A program made the translations under genes and the position numbers. Below, piece by piece: positions 1-13,099 of a DNA stretch of 64,000 nt. The notes under the pieces are model-generated. The model saw only the letters and a list, made by a program, of their open reading frames with translations, was not told where the DNA came from and did not search any database. The stretch spans positions 37,892,603 through 37,956,602 of the forward strand of contig NC_135715.1 in assembly GCF_964656455.1 (NCBI RefSeq), written 5' to 3'. This DNA comes from Halichoerus grypus (Eukaryota > Chordata > Mammalia > Carnivora > Phocidae). How positions within the stretch are numbered: position 1 is the first letter of the stretch; every line of letters begins with the position of its first letter.

Positions 1-23
1 GTGTTTCAAAAATACTTATTTTT

Positions 24-213
24 GGGCTCCTGGGTGGCTCAGTTGGTTAAGTGACTGCCTTCGGCTCAGGTCATGATCCTGGAGTCCCTGGATCGAGTCC
101 CGCATCGGGCTCCCTGTTCGGCAGGGAGTCTGCTTCTCCCTCTGACCCTAACCCCTCTCATGTGCTCTCTCTCATTCTCTCTCTCAAATAAATAAAAATA
201 AAATCTTTAAAAA
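24..213 (+). mobile_element. Can-SINE (SINEC), full length
   Basis: Starts at a diverged box-A-like head (ctcctgggtggctcagttgg), continues through the second tRNA-like block (tcatgatcctggagtccc), a CT-rich stretch and an AATAAA-type A-rich tail. Flanked by the exact TSD AAATACTTATTTTT at 10-23 and 214-227, so the insertion boundaries are secure. It belongs to the subfamily with 'ctggagtccctggatcgagtcccgcatcgg', shared with the copies at 20775 and 28537. Non-autonomous, transcribed by Pol III and mobilised by L1 in trans (family knowledge). Confidence 0.95.
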
Positions 214-1247
214 AAATACTTATTTTTTGAAAAAAGTTCTTAATCTATTAAGATGTTCCATCAGAAGTATGCTGAATAAAAGTATTATAGTTTTCTCTTC
301 ATGCTTTAAAGCTAATGCCTTATAAGTGAGGGTTATAAAAACTCAGATATAATTTATACCTATTGAACATAAGTTTACAAAAAGGGATTCCATTATTTTT
401 AACCTCCCCTTTTTTATCTATTTACTGAAACAAAATAAGATATTGCTCTAAACCGTTGTAACAAATATGCTATGATAATGTAGAAGTAGGCATGGAGGAG
501 AAGTAAAAATAACAGTGCTCACACAGTAAAAGGAGGCTTGATTTATCTTGTCAATTATCTAATAAGCAATATACAATTTAATTTTCACAAAAATAATATA
601 AAGTCCAAAATTCATATTGTCATGCACAAATTATTTCAACTGAACTTCTGCAGAAGTCTGAAAGTGACCTTGGAGCAACTAAAAGTCCTTTTTAATGTGT
701 CTAGAAAGAGAAAAGGAGCACTTAACTGCTGAGAGAAGGTTGCAATAGAGACAGCAGTGAAATATGAGCTATAATCACTACTCACCGTCATCATGCTGGT
801 CTCCGCTAACAGAGCCTTACAGTTACAAACCACTTCTTCATATCCCTCTGAATGATTTTTATGCTCAATTTTTGTTATAACTATATATTCACACTGTTGA
901 ATAAATGTGATAAAGTGCCACCCTAACACAGTGCATCCTTTTAATATAATTGAAAGTATTAACATTAAACATTTATAACATATGCATGATGTTTCATTTT
1001 CTTAAATGTTTTTCAGAACTTATTAAGACACTTTAAAGTCACTAAGAGTCCTTATTGTAATATGCCCTTAAGAAAATATTATATTTTAGCCCTAACTTCC
1101 TTCAAAAATAAAACTTCACCTTTTAGGATGAAGCTGGAAGTTGATAGATGTTAAAAAGTCTCTTTTCCTTAGCAAACAAAAAAGGCACATTGAGGTATAA
1201 GAGATTACAATACTGGCTTGTTGTTTTTTCTTTTGAGCACACTTATA

Positions 1248-1312
1248 ACTTCTTTGAGCTTCAGTTTCATCATCTATAGAATGAGGAAGTGGGATAGATG
1301 ATCTCTAATGGC
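1248..1312 (+). repeat. MIR fragment (core-SINE)
   Basis: The stretch 'cttctttgagcttcagtttcatcatc' followed by 'tagaatgagg' resembles the MIR segment that follows the tRNA-related part. Strongly diverged, as expected of an element predating placental radiation. Identified from memory of the consensus, so the limits are approximate. Confidence 0.55.
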
Positions 1313-4017
1313 CCTCCAAGAAATGAATTCAGTGAAGCTCGCAGTCTTCTTACATATCTGTATAATGTAATGCTTTTTATTTACTCCCATACTACAGGGG
1401 GAAAAATCTTTCTGAATGGACATTAACCTAAAGCTGTAGTCCTGCTGTTGTGTATCATACCCATTATTCAAGCATTAAAAGTCACATAAATGAAGATTCT
1501 AGAGACTCCTGTTTTTTTATATGAAAATAATGATTTGGGATTTTCTTGTTTTCTGTTTTTTTTGTGGGAAGGTTGTTTTTTGTTGGGGGGTGCGTTTAGG
1601 AGAAAACTACAATCAGCATTTGATTGTAATAAATTTAATTTTTATCTGATACTTTTTTTTCGTTACTGTTTAATGGAAGGATTCTTGCTTTAAAATGATT
1701 TTTCAGTTTCTCTTGTTTATTTTGGTGTTTATAAGCAATTTAGAGAACTTTTTTTTATTGATTAATCAAGTGACAGATTTACTCTGACCATGTAGGTGCT
1801 GCCGGAGAATAAAGAATATGTTTTAAAAGAAATGGGAAGCATAGCATGTGATGCCTCTTCCATTCTATCCTGTCTCTGAGGCAGCCCTGTTCTTAAACAA
1901 CAAGTGGATTTATATAGGACTCCAGGAGGGTGAGTTTCCAATTCTTCTCATTCCATGTTTCCCCGTGCAGCAGTGTTGACTAATTATGAGGACAAGTATG
2001 ACCATATGGATATATAAAAATGTGAGTTTTCAGCCATACTGGGGGCTGATGTCAGTGGAGAAGATCTGTGGATCCCAAATGTCTCCAAAACTTTTGCCTG
2101 AACTTACAAATGTGCACAAAATAGATCCTCCCTTTTTGGTTTCCTCTTTTACTCCTACCACATACTGACACATTTTCATCTGGGATAGTGAAGGTTTAAA
2201 TTCTAACACCAGACCCCCACCAGCTACAAAATTCTATATACTTCAACATTCACATTCTCATATTGTTAGGGTGTTATTTTCTGAAGAGCAGGAGTAGCTT
2301 CTTAAGTTAGCCTGATTCTTACCTGTATGTTTCTTCTTCAGATATAACCCTAATGCTTAATTATTCTTCTCACCACTATACACAAAAAAATTATGCTTCT
2401 GTGATTAATCTTCCATAAAGAACTGGAGAATTACTTTCTTTTTATCTAATTGTTCATAACTTAGTATGAAACACTTTCACTTTTTTATAAAAATTGTTTT
2501 TTTTTCCTGTTTCTGCTTATTTAATTATTAAATACTATTTGTTCTTGATACTAATACTAATATATTTTTGTCACTTTTCTACCTTATAAATTGAATTGCA
2601 AAAGTATAGTTTGAAGTGAATCATAAAGAATAAGTTTTGACTTGTTAAAATCACAGGTAAAATAACCCCGGTAGTGGAGGAAGCATGCTCAAAAGCAAAC
2701 AGGCTTGAGGAATCTTCAAATAATTAGAAACATTGAAGCATCATTCCAGATAAGCCCACCTTTCCCAAATAGCTGATATTATGTAATATATGATCCAAAG
2801 TCAAAACATTAGTCAAATAGTTGTAATGGCATGCCCTTAAAAAGCATCTCATTTAATAAAGGATATTGAACCATGTGATATCCATGTGATAAATGTCAGT
2901 CCCAACTTGCACCAAATTATTTCTTCTTGCCTAAGATATTAAAACCATGACCCCATCACTTCAATTCTGAAAAAAATTCTCATCTTTACATTTATTAGTC
3001 TACAGGAGATTTATCCTTCTTGAACAATAGAATCATACTGCCTCAGACACAGAAATATATACTCTCCTGCAAGCCACAGGACAATCAATAGAGAACTCCA
3101 CTGAGTGTTTCACTGGCTCTTTGCCAGTCTCTTAGAGGAAAAAAAATTGTTAGTGATGTGCAGTATGATATAAATTTCCTCTCTTAAGGAATATGAGAAG
3201 CTCTCCTCCAACCAACATTGACAAAAGACTCAGACATCTCACAATCTAACTTTATAATATGCTCTCTCCTGGGACATCAAGAGACTTTATCATACAAACA
3301 TTTGAGAATGGTAATTAATGGTAAATAAAAAATCAAACTAGAAATATACTGAGTACTAAAAGGAACAATGGAACTTAAAAATGACAAAACGGGAGAATTT
3401 TTCATACAAAATAACTCCAAGATAGAGACACTAGGTAATACAAGTTAGAAAATGTAAAGATTTAGCAGAAACCATATATGTTCCACTTTGTTGCCAAGAT
3501 ACATACAAAGAGAGTAATTTATTGTTTTCAAAAGTTCTGCAACAACACACATCGACAAATGAGGCAAATTAAGCAAGAACATTCTGTGCATTCTGACTGG
3601 TAGTCATTTGTCTTCTTTAGTCTGGGGAATGGGATGGACAGACACATACTAGCAGTGAAAAAACATAATGCCATCTTGCCACTTGCCCTTGAATTTTTAA
3701 AAATTCTAAACCATTAAAGTGAAAATACATGTCCCATTTTATTTAATAAAGCAGATACTAGATATGTTCCATCTTTATCACTCAGTGATCATTTGAAAAA
3801 TGATGCTCATTTAGCTTGATTTTAAAAAAACTTATTTTTTATGTAAGCTTATTAGAGTATAGGGCCTGATATTTTCTATATTCTGAAATAAACATAGCTT
3901 GTTATTAAAAATTATCTCCTACAAAGTATTTTATTTTTAAGATATAATGTACTGCATAGCCTTCTAGGTGTTTATGTTGAAACTAATAAAAGCAAAGAGA
4001 AAGGAAATAGAAGGGAA

Positions 4018-4096
4018 GAAAAGGAGGGAAGAAGGAAGGAGGGAAAGAAGAGAGGAAGGAAGGAAGGAAGGAAGGAAGGAGAAAGGAAGGAAGGAT
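4018..4096 (+). repeat. (GGAA)n purine microsatellite
   Basis: Imperfect GGAA/GAAG tandem array of about 80 bp, almost pure purine on the plus strand. The open frames it creates on both strands (Lys/Arg/Glu-rich and Ser/Phe/Leu-rich) are low-complexity artefacts. Confidence 0.9.
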
Positions 4097-4539
4097 GGAT
4101 CTTTGAGGTGTTTAGGAGGTAGGTTTTCCCATATTTCCCATACAGCTAAAAACACTTATATAGTTCATTATTTGCAACTTGATCTGTTTTATGACATACC
4201 ACAGGATGCCAAGACACAGTACAATCCATTTCAACGTGTATAATTTACATATCACCTGGAGTCTTTCAGAAAAACTCACTCTAATAATACTGGCTAAAAC
4301 TGTGGTAGGTCATGGACTCCGCAACATTTCTCAGATTTCCTAAGAGACTTAATTCCTCAAAGCCATCTTTTTGACCACAGTCCATTGGATGACAGAGACT
4401 TGAAATGATGAGACATGAGAGGATCAATCATTATAATGGCATAGGTGGCATTTATATATGTTCACAACATGTTTGGTCCTTTACAGTCATGCCTTTATTA
4501 ACTTATTTCAGAAACTCTATGAGAAAACTATTGCTATCT

Positions 4540-4640
4540 TCATTTAACATGTGAGGAGCTTGAAGTTTTGACAAGTTAGAAGTTTAACAAAACCAGAATT
4601 TTCAACCATATTTTCTGAGTCTCTATCCCAGAGTCTAAAA
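4540..4640 (-). repeat. Probable MIR fragment
   Basis: The order 'cttcatttaacatgtgagga...gacaagttag...' resembles the reverse complement of the MIR core ('attttacagatgaggaaactga' followed by a 'ggttaagtaact'-like block). Heavily diverged, so boundaries and assignment are tentative. Confidence 0.4.
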
Positions 4641-4882
4641 TATTGGGTTGTGATACTTATTTCAACAAAGATAAGACAAAAAAGTGCTATGCTGATGTTG
4701 AAAGAACAATGGCAGCTAGCTTTTCTGATATGTTAGCAACAACTTTATAGACCTGGAAGTACACGTTTACTCTGGACCTTGGAAGGTAGTTACAGTGAAG
4801 AGAGGGGTCACATTTTATTATTCTCAACATTTCTAACACCTACTATAATGCAGCCACACGTTAGGCCTTAAAAATAATAAGT

Positions 4883-5090
4883 TGCTCGCACTTACTTAGT
4901 ACTTACTATATACTAGGAAAATTTATAACTGTTTTACATGATTGATTCATTAACTCTGTAAGATAAATATTATCATTAACCCTGCTATACAGATGAAGAA
5001 ATTGAATAATAGAGGTTAAGTAATTTTGAAAAAGGCACATAGCTAATAATTTATAGAGACAATCTACTTCAGATTCTCATGTGTAACTAT
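4883..5090 (-). repeat. MIR element, antisense
   Basis: Reads in order: 'tactatatactagg', 'ttttacatgattgattcattaa', 'ctatacagatgaagaaattga', 'agaggttaagtaa', 'ggcacatagctaataa'. This matches the layout of a nearly full-length MIR in reverse orientation. An old, immobile pan-mammalian SINE. Confidence 0.65.
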
Positions 5091-5441
5091 GGATTTAAGA
5101 GAAAAAATTAACCATGTGCAGAGTACCCTGCATCTGGAAGATGCAGTATTAAGTGTATTGGAAATTACAAAGAGTTTAAAAAGCCCAGTGTAACTGAAAA
5201 AATACAGGAAGAATATGTGAATTACAAAGAAACTTGTTTTTATACAAGTATTGTGTAAGTTATAGTAGTAATTTGTATGCCTTAGTGGATATTGGAATAC
5301 CATAATGTCTGTATACATACATATAAAAATAGTTATTAATAGTCATCACATAAATTATGGGCGATAGAAATCATTAGGTCTCTTACAAAGGAAGTATTTT
5401 GAGGAGCTGTTAAATTACTTGTAATATGCAATAGCATGAAT

Positions 5442-5442
<1 letters not shown>

Positions 5443-5492
<50 letters not shown>
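5443..5492 (+). repeat. (TG)n microsatellite
   Basis: Uninterrupted GT/TG dinucleotide array of about 24 units. Long pure arrays of this kind are usually polymorphic in length and can adopt Z-DNA under supercoiling. Confidence 0.97.
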
Positions 5493-5496
<4 letters not shown>

Positions 5497-5704
5497 ACAT
5501 CCTGCAAGAATATGAAAGGAAGAGAAAGCAAGCAGATGGTGATGAAAGTGAAAAAAGAGCTAAGTTAATTTCTCTTCCTGTCTCTCTATGAGGGTTAATT
5601 GGATATTTCTTCCAAGGGAACAAGCATAGAACTCAATTATGTCAGAGGCCATAGAACCAAGTTTGACTTTGCAGTTGATGAAATGGAACGTACAACTGTA
5701 TTTG

Positions 5705-5795
5705 AAGCAACCTGAAGGCAGGGGTCATATCATTTGTTCACTAATGTGTTCCTAAAACCTGACACAGTGCTTAGCACTCAGATAAACACAAAAAT
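5705..5795 (+). repeat. L2/MIR-type 3'-end remnant
   Basis: 'gcaggggtcatatcatttgttcac' followed by 'cctgacacagtgcttagcactcag' resembles the 3' terminal segment shared by L2 and MIR families. Diverged and short. Confidence 0.45.
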
Positions 5796-6889
5796 TAATG
5801 CAGTCAAGAACTAAAAATGTTTGAGATTCAGAAATATGTTTTCAGCTGCTGTACTCTAGAATAATTAAGTTGGAAAACAGGTGAATCTGTGTCATTCTCT
5901 AGTCAAAATAACTGACCAAAACAATCACAAGATTCAGTTCTGTTAGTATAGTCATCTGCTTCTGAGCTTTCTTCTGACATAATGCTATACACAGACACAC
6001 ATGGGTATAACATTTATATGTAATTAAATTATTTTAAAATGTGAATTCTTAAAAATACATATAATTTTAGTGGAAACATTTTATACAGAATAAAACATAA
6101 TATAAATAAAGGTAATTGTAGTAAAATAATTCAGATGGAATGATGTGTAAATTAGCTTGGTTAAGTTATTGTATGAATAACATATCAAAAATTAAAGTTC
6201 AAACAGGAAAGGAGAAGTAATCATCGATAGAGAAATGTAAAAAGTAATAGGTTGATATTCAGTTTTTTCAATTTCTGATGTGTTATTCAATACGACTGTT
6301 TTCCATCTTTGTTTCCTTCCTAGTCATTACACATTTAAGAATAAAATATCTATTTTTACTCCTTTCTCACCCCTAATAATTGGTGAAAATTTTGAAAAAA
6401 AAATACTGTCTAATTCCCACAGTTGATAATCCTTACAGATTTCTTTTGCCTCTGCTTATGTCATGCTTCTTCCTGAGGCTGAATTGTGTAAAGAGGGATC
6501 GATTACATAGAAAAGCTGGAATGACAGTCTTAAGTCTTCTGTGGCTTGATTATATCTAATGTTTCTTAGTTAAGTCAGTGAGACACTCCCTCCAGGCATG
6601 GATCATTGTATCATCAGCATCATTGGAAGAGAGAGAAAGACAAGAGGGAGAGACAGGAGAAGGAGCAATGATACTTGCACTTACTGTATAATTTGGTATT
6701 TCTACAAATGGTGGACACCTGATAACTTTAAAATAGGTCACACATGTTTGTTTCTGCTTGACAGCATTGCTTAGAAAGAAAACATATATGAAGAGATATT
6801 CAATATATAAACAATGTTGAAATCATGCCCCCTTTTTGAGGGTACTAACTGAAAGATAAAGAACAATTATGTGTATAGTGATGTAACCA

Positions 6890-6895
6890 AATATA

Positions 6896-6934
<39 letters not shown>
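6890..6934 (+). repeat. (TA)n microsatellite
   Basis: About 44 bp of alternating AT with a single G interruption near 6901. Self-complementary, so it can extrude a cruciform or unpair. Confidence 0.95.
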
Positions 6935-6938
<4 letters not shown>

Positions 6939-8427
6939 CTTCCAGAGGTTTTAAGAAGTTTCTCTATGTTCTAAAATAAGAGATAAATAATAAATAATTT
7001 ACATCTTAGATTTTCCTGTTGTTTCTATCATTCAAATACTGTTTAATTTGGCTTTATTTAAGTCTACATGTTTTAAGTATTTTTTAAAAACATTTTATAT
7101 TGTGTCATATGAAGTGAAGTCATTTAAAGTCATATAAAGTCATTTTCAGCACTAAACCATTGTATTATTGACATTTTCTAAAAGTAAAATAAGTGAAGCA
7201 TAAGTAAAAGCACAGAAATTATCATACACAGACGTTAAAATAAATGACTGACTTGATTATCAAGAGCAAAATGAAAAAAAGAAAAGAAAAGTAAAATCAG
7301 GAGACCTGTTGGTTTCTGTTTCTTTGCATCATAAGAAGCTTCTCGCAAAGTACCTAGCTTTCTGAACCTGCCAAAAACCTTATTGAGAATATGGGAAACT
7401 ACAGCTAGCAGCTTATGTCAGTCAGCATGAAAATAAGAGAAAGAAAAATTCCAGCTGTTGTGTATATTATATTTGTAACAAGATAATTTATTGTGGCTTA
7501 TTCTTTACCACAGCAGTCACCTAATTCAGACAATGGCTAATGGATGTCAGAATTCTGGTAAGAGATTCAAAGACTCAAGTAACATGAAAATTGAATTCTG
7601 TTAGTTTATTAGACTGAAATGATAAAAAATATTTTAAAAGGCTTATGAATGATTGAGGTTATCCAAACAGTGTCAGCCTATTAATGCTGCAAGTATTCTA
7701 TAACAAAAAGCTTTGGATCTATAATACTGTATTTGATACCACCTGGGATCTAAAATTTGTAGAAAGAATTACATCTAAAAATTCCAAATGCAATTGACTT
7801 CAGTGATTGAACCTAAAATGAACTTGAAATCTTAGGTAACTGGATAATTTGTTCCACTTCCTTTCCTCTGGTACTCTAAAAAAATGCAATATTTTAAAAT
7901 ATGTTAGTCTTTAAAGCTCAATTTAAAAACTGTTTTCCCACAACTAAAATAACAGTCTAGAGGATTCAAATGTGAAGTTCAGCCATTTGAGTATAACAGA
8001 AACAGTCATTTTTTTGTGTACCTCTGTGTTGAAATAAAGTAAAAATAATTGACCTGTGAAGCCCAATTCAATTCAACAAGATAGACATACCTATAAAATA
8101 CAGATTTGATATACAAAATTAATGCATGTTAACTATGAAAAAAATGTTAATGTTAACAGAATAGTTTGGTTAGTCTACCAACAAGTGCTTCCCTATGCTC
8201 TTTTAGGATAATTTTGTTGGTTTAAAAATACCAAACATACAGAAAAATTTGTTGAAGGCAGCTATCATATTAAAATAATTTTATTAGTAAAACTTTATTC
8301 CTATTTGTATCTAATTAATCCTGGCATGTGAAGGACGTATGAATATTCTCTTCCAGTCATGGAGCACTTACCAAAGGCTTAAGAAGTATTAACAAGACTG
8401 ATCTTTTGTAAGATTTTTTTTTTTTTT

Positions 8428-9138
8428 GATTCAGGATAATGATTTTATTACAGTTGGATATATGCCCTGAAATGGAATTGCTAGATCATATAGTAGTTCT
8501 ATCTTTAATTTTTTGAAGAACCTCCATAATGGCTGTAGCGCTACATTCTCCAACAGTACACAAACTCTATATTCTCCACATCCTTACCGGCATTTGTTAT
8601 CTCTTGTCTTTTTTTTTAGGATTTTATTTATTTATTTGAGAGAGAGAGAAAGAGAGATTGAGTGGACAAGCGGGGTGAGGGGAGGTCAGAGGGAGAGAGA
8701 GAAGCAGCGTGACGCCCAAAGCAGGACCCTGGGATCTCAGACACTGAACCGACTGAGCCACCCAGGTGCCCCATCTCTTGTCTTTTTGATGATAGTCATA
8801 TTAACAGGTTGAGATAATATCTCATTGTGGTTTTGATTTGTAATTCCCTAATTATTGTTGATGTTGAGCATCTTGTCATGTAACTGTTGGCTACTTGAAT
8901 ATCTTTTGTGGAAAAAATGTCTATTCAGTGCCTTTTCTTATTTTTAAATTTGATTATTTGTATTTTTGCTATTGAGTTGTGTGAGTTTCTAAGTATATTT
9001 TGGATATTAACCACGTATCCAATGTGTAGTTTGCAGATGTTACTTCTATTCCAGGGGTTACCTTTTTATTTTATGTATTTTATTTTTTTTCTTTTCCTGT
9101 GCAGAAGGCTTTTAGTTTGGTGTAGTCCCACCTGTTTA
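8428..9138 (-). mobile_element. Segment of older L1, probably 3'-transduced
   Basis: Antisense ORF2-derived sequence from an older, more diverged L1 (phrases such as 'ggaattgctagatcatatagtag' and 'gaagaacctccataatgg'). It contains a Can-SINE inserted later. It lies between the younger L1's own A-run and an outer A-tail preceded, on the minus strand, by AATAAA 17 nt upstream. The simplest reading is read-through transcription at the source locus. A pre-existing old L1 at this site is less likely, because the TSD encloses both parts. Confidence 0.65.
8615..8772 (-). mobile_element. Can-SINE nested in the transduced L1 segment
   Basis: Reverse-oriented Can-SINE (tail 'ttttatttatttatttgag' at left, head 'gagccacccaggtgcccc' at right). 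TSD ATCTCTTGTCTTTTT at 8599-8613 and 8773-8787. The middle is shorter than in other copies. It inserted after the older L1, either at the source locus or here. Confidence 0.93.
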
Positions 9139-9399
9139 TTTTTTTTTCCTTTCACAATTTTATTTCAATTCAAGTTAGTTAACGTAGAATGTATTATTAG
9201 TTTCAGGGATAGAATTTAGTGATTCATAACTTGCATATAACACCCAGTACTCATTTCCAAAAATGCCCTCCTTAATGCCCATCACCCATTTACTCCATCC
9301 CCCTACCCACCTCCCTCCAACAACACTCAGTTTGTTCCCTATAGTTAAGTCTCTTATTGTTTGCCTCCCTCCCTGTTTTTATCTTATTTAATTTTTCCT

Positions 9400-12300
9400 T
9401 CCATTTCCCTATGTTCATCTGTTTTGTTTCTTAAATTGCATATATGAGTGAAATCATATGGTATTTGTTTTTCTCTGATTGACTTATTTCAGTTAGCATA
9501 ATATACTCTAGCTCCATCCACGTCATAATAAATGGCAAGATTTCATTCTTTTTGATGGCTGAGTAATATTCCCTTGTGTATATATACCACCTCTTCTTTA
9601 TCCATTCATCAGTGATGCACATTTAGGCTCATTCTATAGTTTGGCTATTGTTGATACTGCTGCTATAAACATTGGGGTGAGGTGCCCTTTCAAATCAGTA
9701 TTTTTGTATTTTTTGGATAAATACCTAGTCGTGCAATTGCTGGGTCATAGGATCGTTCTGTTTTAACTTTTTGGGTAACCTCCATACTATTTTCCAGAGC
9801 AGCTGCACCGGTTTGTATTCCCATCGACAATGTAAGAGGGTTCCCCTTTATCTATGTCCTCACCAACATCCGTTGTTTCCTGAGTTGTTAATTCTAGTCA
9901 CTCATACTGGCTTGAGGTGATATCTCATTGTTTTGTTTTGTATCTCCCTGATCATGAATGATCAGTATTTTTTCATGTGTATGTTAGCCATTCATATATC
10001 TTCTTTGGAGAAATGTCTGTTCATGTCTTCTGCCTATTTCTTAACTGGATTTTTAAATTTTGGGGTGTTCAGTTTGATAAGTTCTTTATAAATCTTGGAT
10101 ATTAGTCCTTTATCTGATATGTCATTTGCAAATATCTTCTCCCATTCCATTGAGTGCTTAGTTTTGTTGATTGTTTCCTTCATTATGCAGAAGTTTTTTA
10201 TCTTGATGAAGTCCCAATAGTTCATTTTTGCTTTTGTTTCCCTTGCCTCTGGTGACGTGTCTAGTAAGAAGCTGATATGGCCAAGTTCAAAGAGATTGCT
10301 GCCTGTGTTCTCCTCTAGGATTTTGATGGTTTCCTATCTCACATTTAGGTCTTTGATCCACTTTGAATTATTTTTGTGTATGGTGTAAGAAGTGGTCCAG
10401 CTTCATTCTTCTGCATGTTGCTGTCAATTTTCTCAACACCATTTGTTGAAGAGACTGTCTTTTCTCCATTGGATATACTTCCCTGCTTTGTTGATTAGTT
10501 TGAAGATTAGTTGACCATATAGTTGTAGGTCCATTTCTGGGTTCTCTATTGTGTTCCATTGACCTATGTGTCCGTTTTTGTGCCAGTACCATGCTGTGTT
10601 GATCACTAAGCTTTGTACTACAGCTTGAGTCCAGAATTATGATGCCTCCAGCTTTGGTATTCTTTTTCAACATTGTTTTGGCTATTCAGGGTCTTTTGTG
10701 GTTCCATACAGATTTTGGAATTGTTTGTTCTAGCTCTGTGAAAAATGCTGGTGATATTTTGATAGGGATTGCATTGGATATGTAGATTGCTTTGGGTAGC
10801 ATAGACATTTTAACAATAGTTGTTCTTCAAATCCATGAGCATAGAATTTTTTTTTTCATTTCTTTGTGTCTTCTTCAGTTTCTTTCATAAGTGTTCTAGA
10901 GTTTTTGAATTACAGATCTTTTACCTCTTTGCTTAAATTTATTTCTAGGTGTCTTATGGTTTTTGGTGCAATTGTAAATGGGATCGATTCCTTGATTTCT
11001 CTTTCTACTGCTTCATTACTGGTGTATGGAAATGCAGCAGACTTATGTATGTTGATTTTATATACTGTGGGTTTGTTGAATTTGTGTATCAGTTCTGACA
11101 AATTTTTTGGTGGCGTCTTTTGGGTTTTCTACATACAGTATCATGTCGTCTGTGAATAGTGAAAGTTTGACTTCTTTCTTGCTGATTTGGAGGCCTTTTA
11201 TTTCTTTTTGTTGTCCGATTGCTGAGGTAGGACTTCCAGTACTATGTTGAACAACAGAGGTGAGTGTAGACATCCCTGTCATGTTCCTGACCTTAAGGGA
11301 AAAGTTCTTAGTTTTTCCCCACTGAGACTGATATTCACTGTGGGTTTTTCATATACGGATTTTATGATATTATGGTACATTCCTTCTATCCCTACTTTCT
11401 TGAGGGTTTTTATCAATAAAGGATGCCATATTTTGTCAAATGCTTTTTCTGCATCTATTGAGAGGATCACATGGTTCTTAGGCTTTCTTTTATTAATGTG
11501 GTGTACCACATTGATTGATTTGCAGATATTGATCCACCCCTGCAGCACAGGAATAAATCCCACTTGATTGTAGTGAATAATTCTTTGAACATACTGTCAG
11601 ACTCAATTAGCTAGTATCTTGCTGAGAATTTTTTCATCCATGTTCATCTGGGATATTGGTCTGTAATTCTCCTTTTTAGTGAGGTCTTTGTCTGATTTTG
11701 AAATCAAAGTAATCCTGTCCTCATAGAATGAGTTTGGAAATTTTATTTATATTTCTATTGTTTTGGAACAATTTGAGAAGAATAGGTATTAACTCTTCTT
11801 TAAATGTTTGATAGAGTTGCCCTGGAAGCCATCTGGCCATGGACCTTGTTTGCTGGGAGATTTTTGATTACTGATTTAATTTCTTTGCTAGTTATAGGTC
11901 TGTTCAGATTTTCTATTTCTTCTTGATTCAGTTTTGGTAGTTTATATGTTTCTAGGAATTTATCCATTTCTTTCAGATTGCCTAATTTGTTTGCATATAA
12001 TTTTTCATAATATTCTCTTATAATTATTTGTATATCTTTATTATTTCCCTTCTCCTGATGGATTTAGGCTTTATTTGCTGTGTTTTTCCATCTCCTTTGG
12101 GTGTAAGGTTAGGTTGTGTATTTGAAACTCCCCTTGCTTCTTGATGAAGTCCTGTATTGCTATATATTTCCCTCTTGGGACTGCCTTTGAGGTATCCCAA
12201 AGGTTTTAGACTGTCATGTTTTCGTTTATATTTGCTTCTATGTATTTTTTTTTTATTTCTCCTTTAATTCTCTGGTTAACCCATTCATTCTTTAGTAGGA

Positions 12301-13075
12301 TGTTCTTTAACCTCCATGTATATGTGTTCTTTCTAAATTTTTTATTGCACTTGACTTCAAGTTTCATAGCCTTGTGGTCTGAAAATATGCATGATGTGAT
12401 CTCAATCTTTTTGTAGCAGTTGAGGCCTGATTTGTGACCCAGTATGTGATCTATTCTGGAGAATTTTCCATGTGTATTCAAAGAGTTTGTGATCTGCTAG
12501 TTTAGTATGAAATGTTCTGAATATATCTATTAAGTCCATCTGGTGTAGGGTGTTAATCAAAGCCCTTGTTTCCTTGTTGATCTGCTGTTTAGATGTTCTG
12601 TCCATTGCTGGAAGTGGGGTGTTTAAGTTCCCTACTATTATTGTATTATTATCAATGAGTTTCTTTATGTTTGTTGTTAATTGATTTATATATTTGGGTA
12701 CTCCCAAGTTGGGGGCATAAATATTTACAATAGTTAGGTCTTCTTGTTGGATAGATCCCCTTATCATGATATAATGCCCTTCTTCATCTCTTGTTACAGT
12801 TTTTGGTTTAAAATCTAGTTTGTCTGATGTATGTATGGCTATTACAACTTTTTTTTGACATGCATTAGGATGATGAATGGTTCCTCATCCCCTCACTTTC
12901 CATCTGGTGGTGTCTTTGGGTCTATAATGAGTCTCTTTTAGGCAGCATATAGATAGGGCTTGTTTTTTTGTTTTTTGTTTTTTGTTTTTAATCTGTCTGA
13001 TACCTTATGCCTTTTGATTGGAGCTTTCAGGTCATTTACAGAGGAATTATTGATAGATATGAATTTAATGTCATT
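9400..13075 (-). pseudogene. L1 ORF2 pseudogene (endonuclease-reverse transcriptase)
   Basis: ORF2p nicks DNA and reverse-transcribes L1 RNA. From 5' to 3' on the minus strand: endonuclease part near 12767-12206 (IVNIYAPN, TPLPAMD, SDHKAM), RT part near 11563-11060 ([17 protein letters not shown]) and the C-terminal part at 9622-9431 ([12 protein letters not shown]). The frame is split into at least seven pieces by stops and frameshifts. At 12627-12629 the endonuclease GDFNT motif reads GNLNT, losing a catalytic Asp. Inactive copy. Confidence 0.9.
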
Positions 13076-13099
13076 GTAGTACCTGTAAAGTCACTACTC

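Larger units (their letters stand above)
228..8402. other. Single-copy AT-rich DNA without a recognised gene
   Basis: About 8 kb with only short, unsupported open frames (longest about 110 codons, no recognisable domain, no splice-site-bounded coding pattern). It holds ancient MIR/L2 remnants and three microsatellites, listed separately. No promoter, CpG island or RNA gene is visible. A distal enhancer could not be recognised without cross-species alignment. Confidence 0.6.

Noticed and set aside
3964..4243. Lys/Arg/Glu-rich and Ser/Phe/Leu-rich frames on both strands
   Set aside because: They are translations of the GGAA microsatellite and have no support as genes.
8599..8787. Reading the ATCTCTTGTC repeat as the TSD of the large L1
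   Set aside because: It tightly encloses the nested Can-SINE and belongs to that insertion.
8513..8812. 99-codon plus-strand frame
   Set aside because: It runs through a Can-SINE and antisense L1. Frames within other Can-SINEs (for example near 16292, 28485, 34887, 41920) were dropped for the same reason.
9131..9147. Reading CCTGTTTATTTTT as the left TSD of the inner L1
   Set aside because: The right flank at 14937 (CCTGTAAGATTTTT) differs from it internally but matches the outer flank at 8407 exactly over 15 bases, so the outer pair is the better TSD.
11244..11567. Plus-strand frame of 107 codons and similar frames at 45463-46631
   Set aside because: They are antisense shadows of L1 ORF2 with no independent support.
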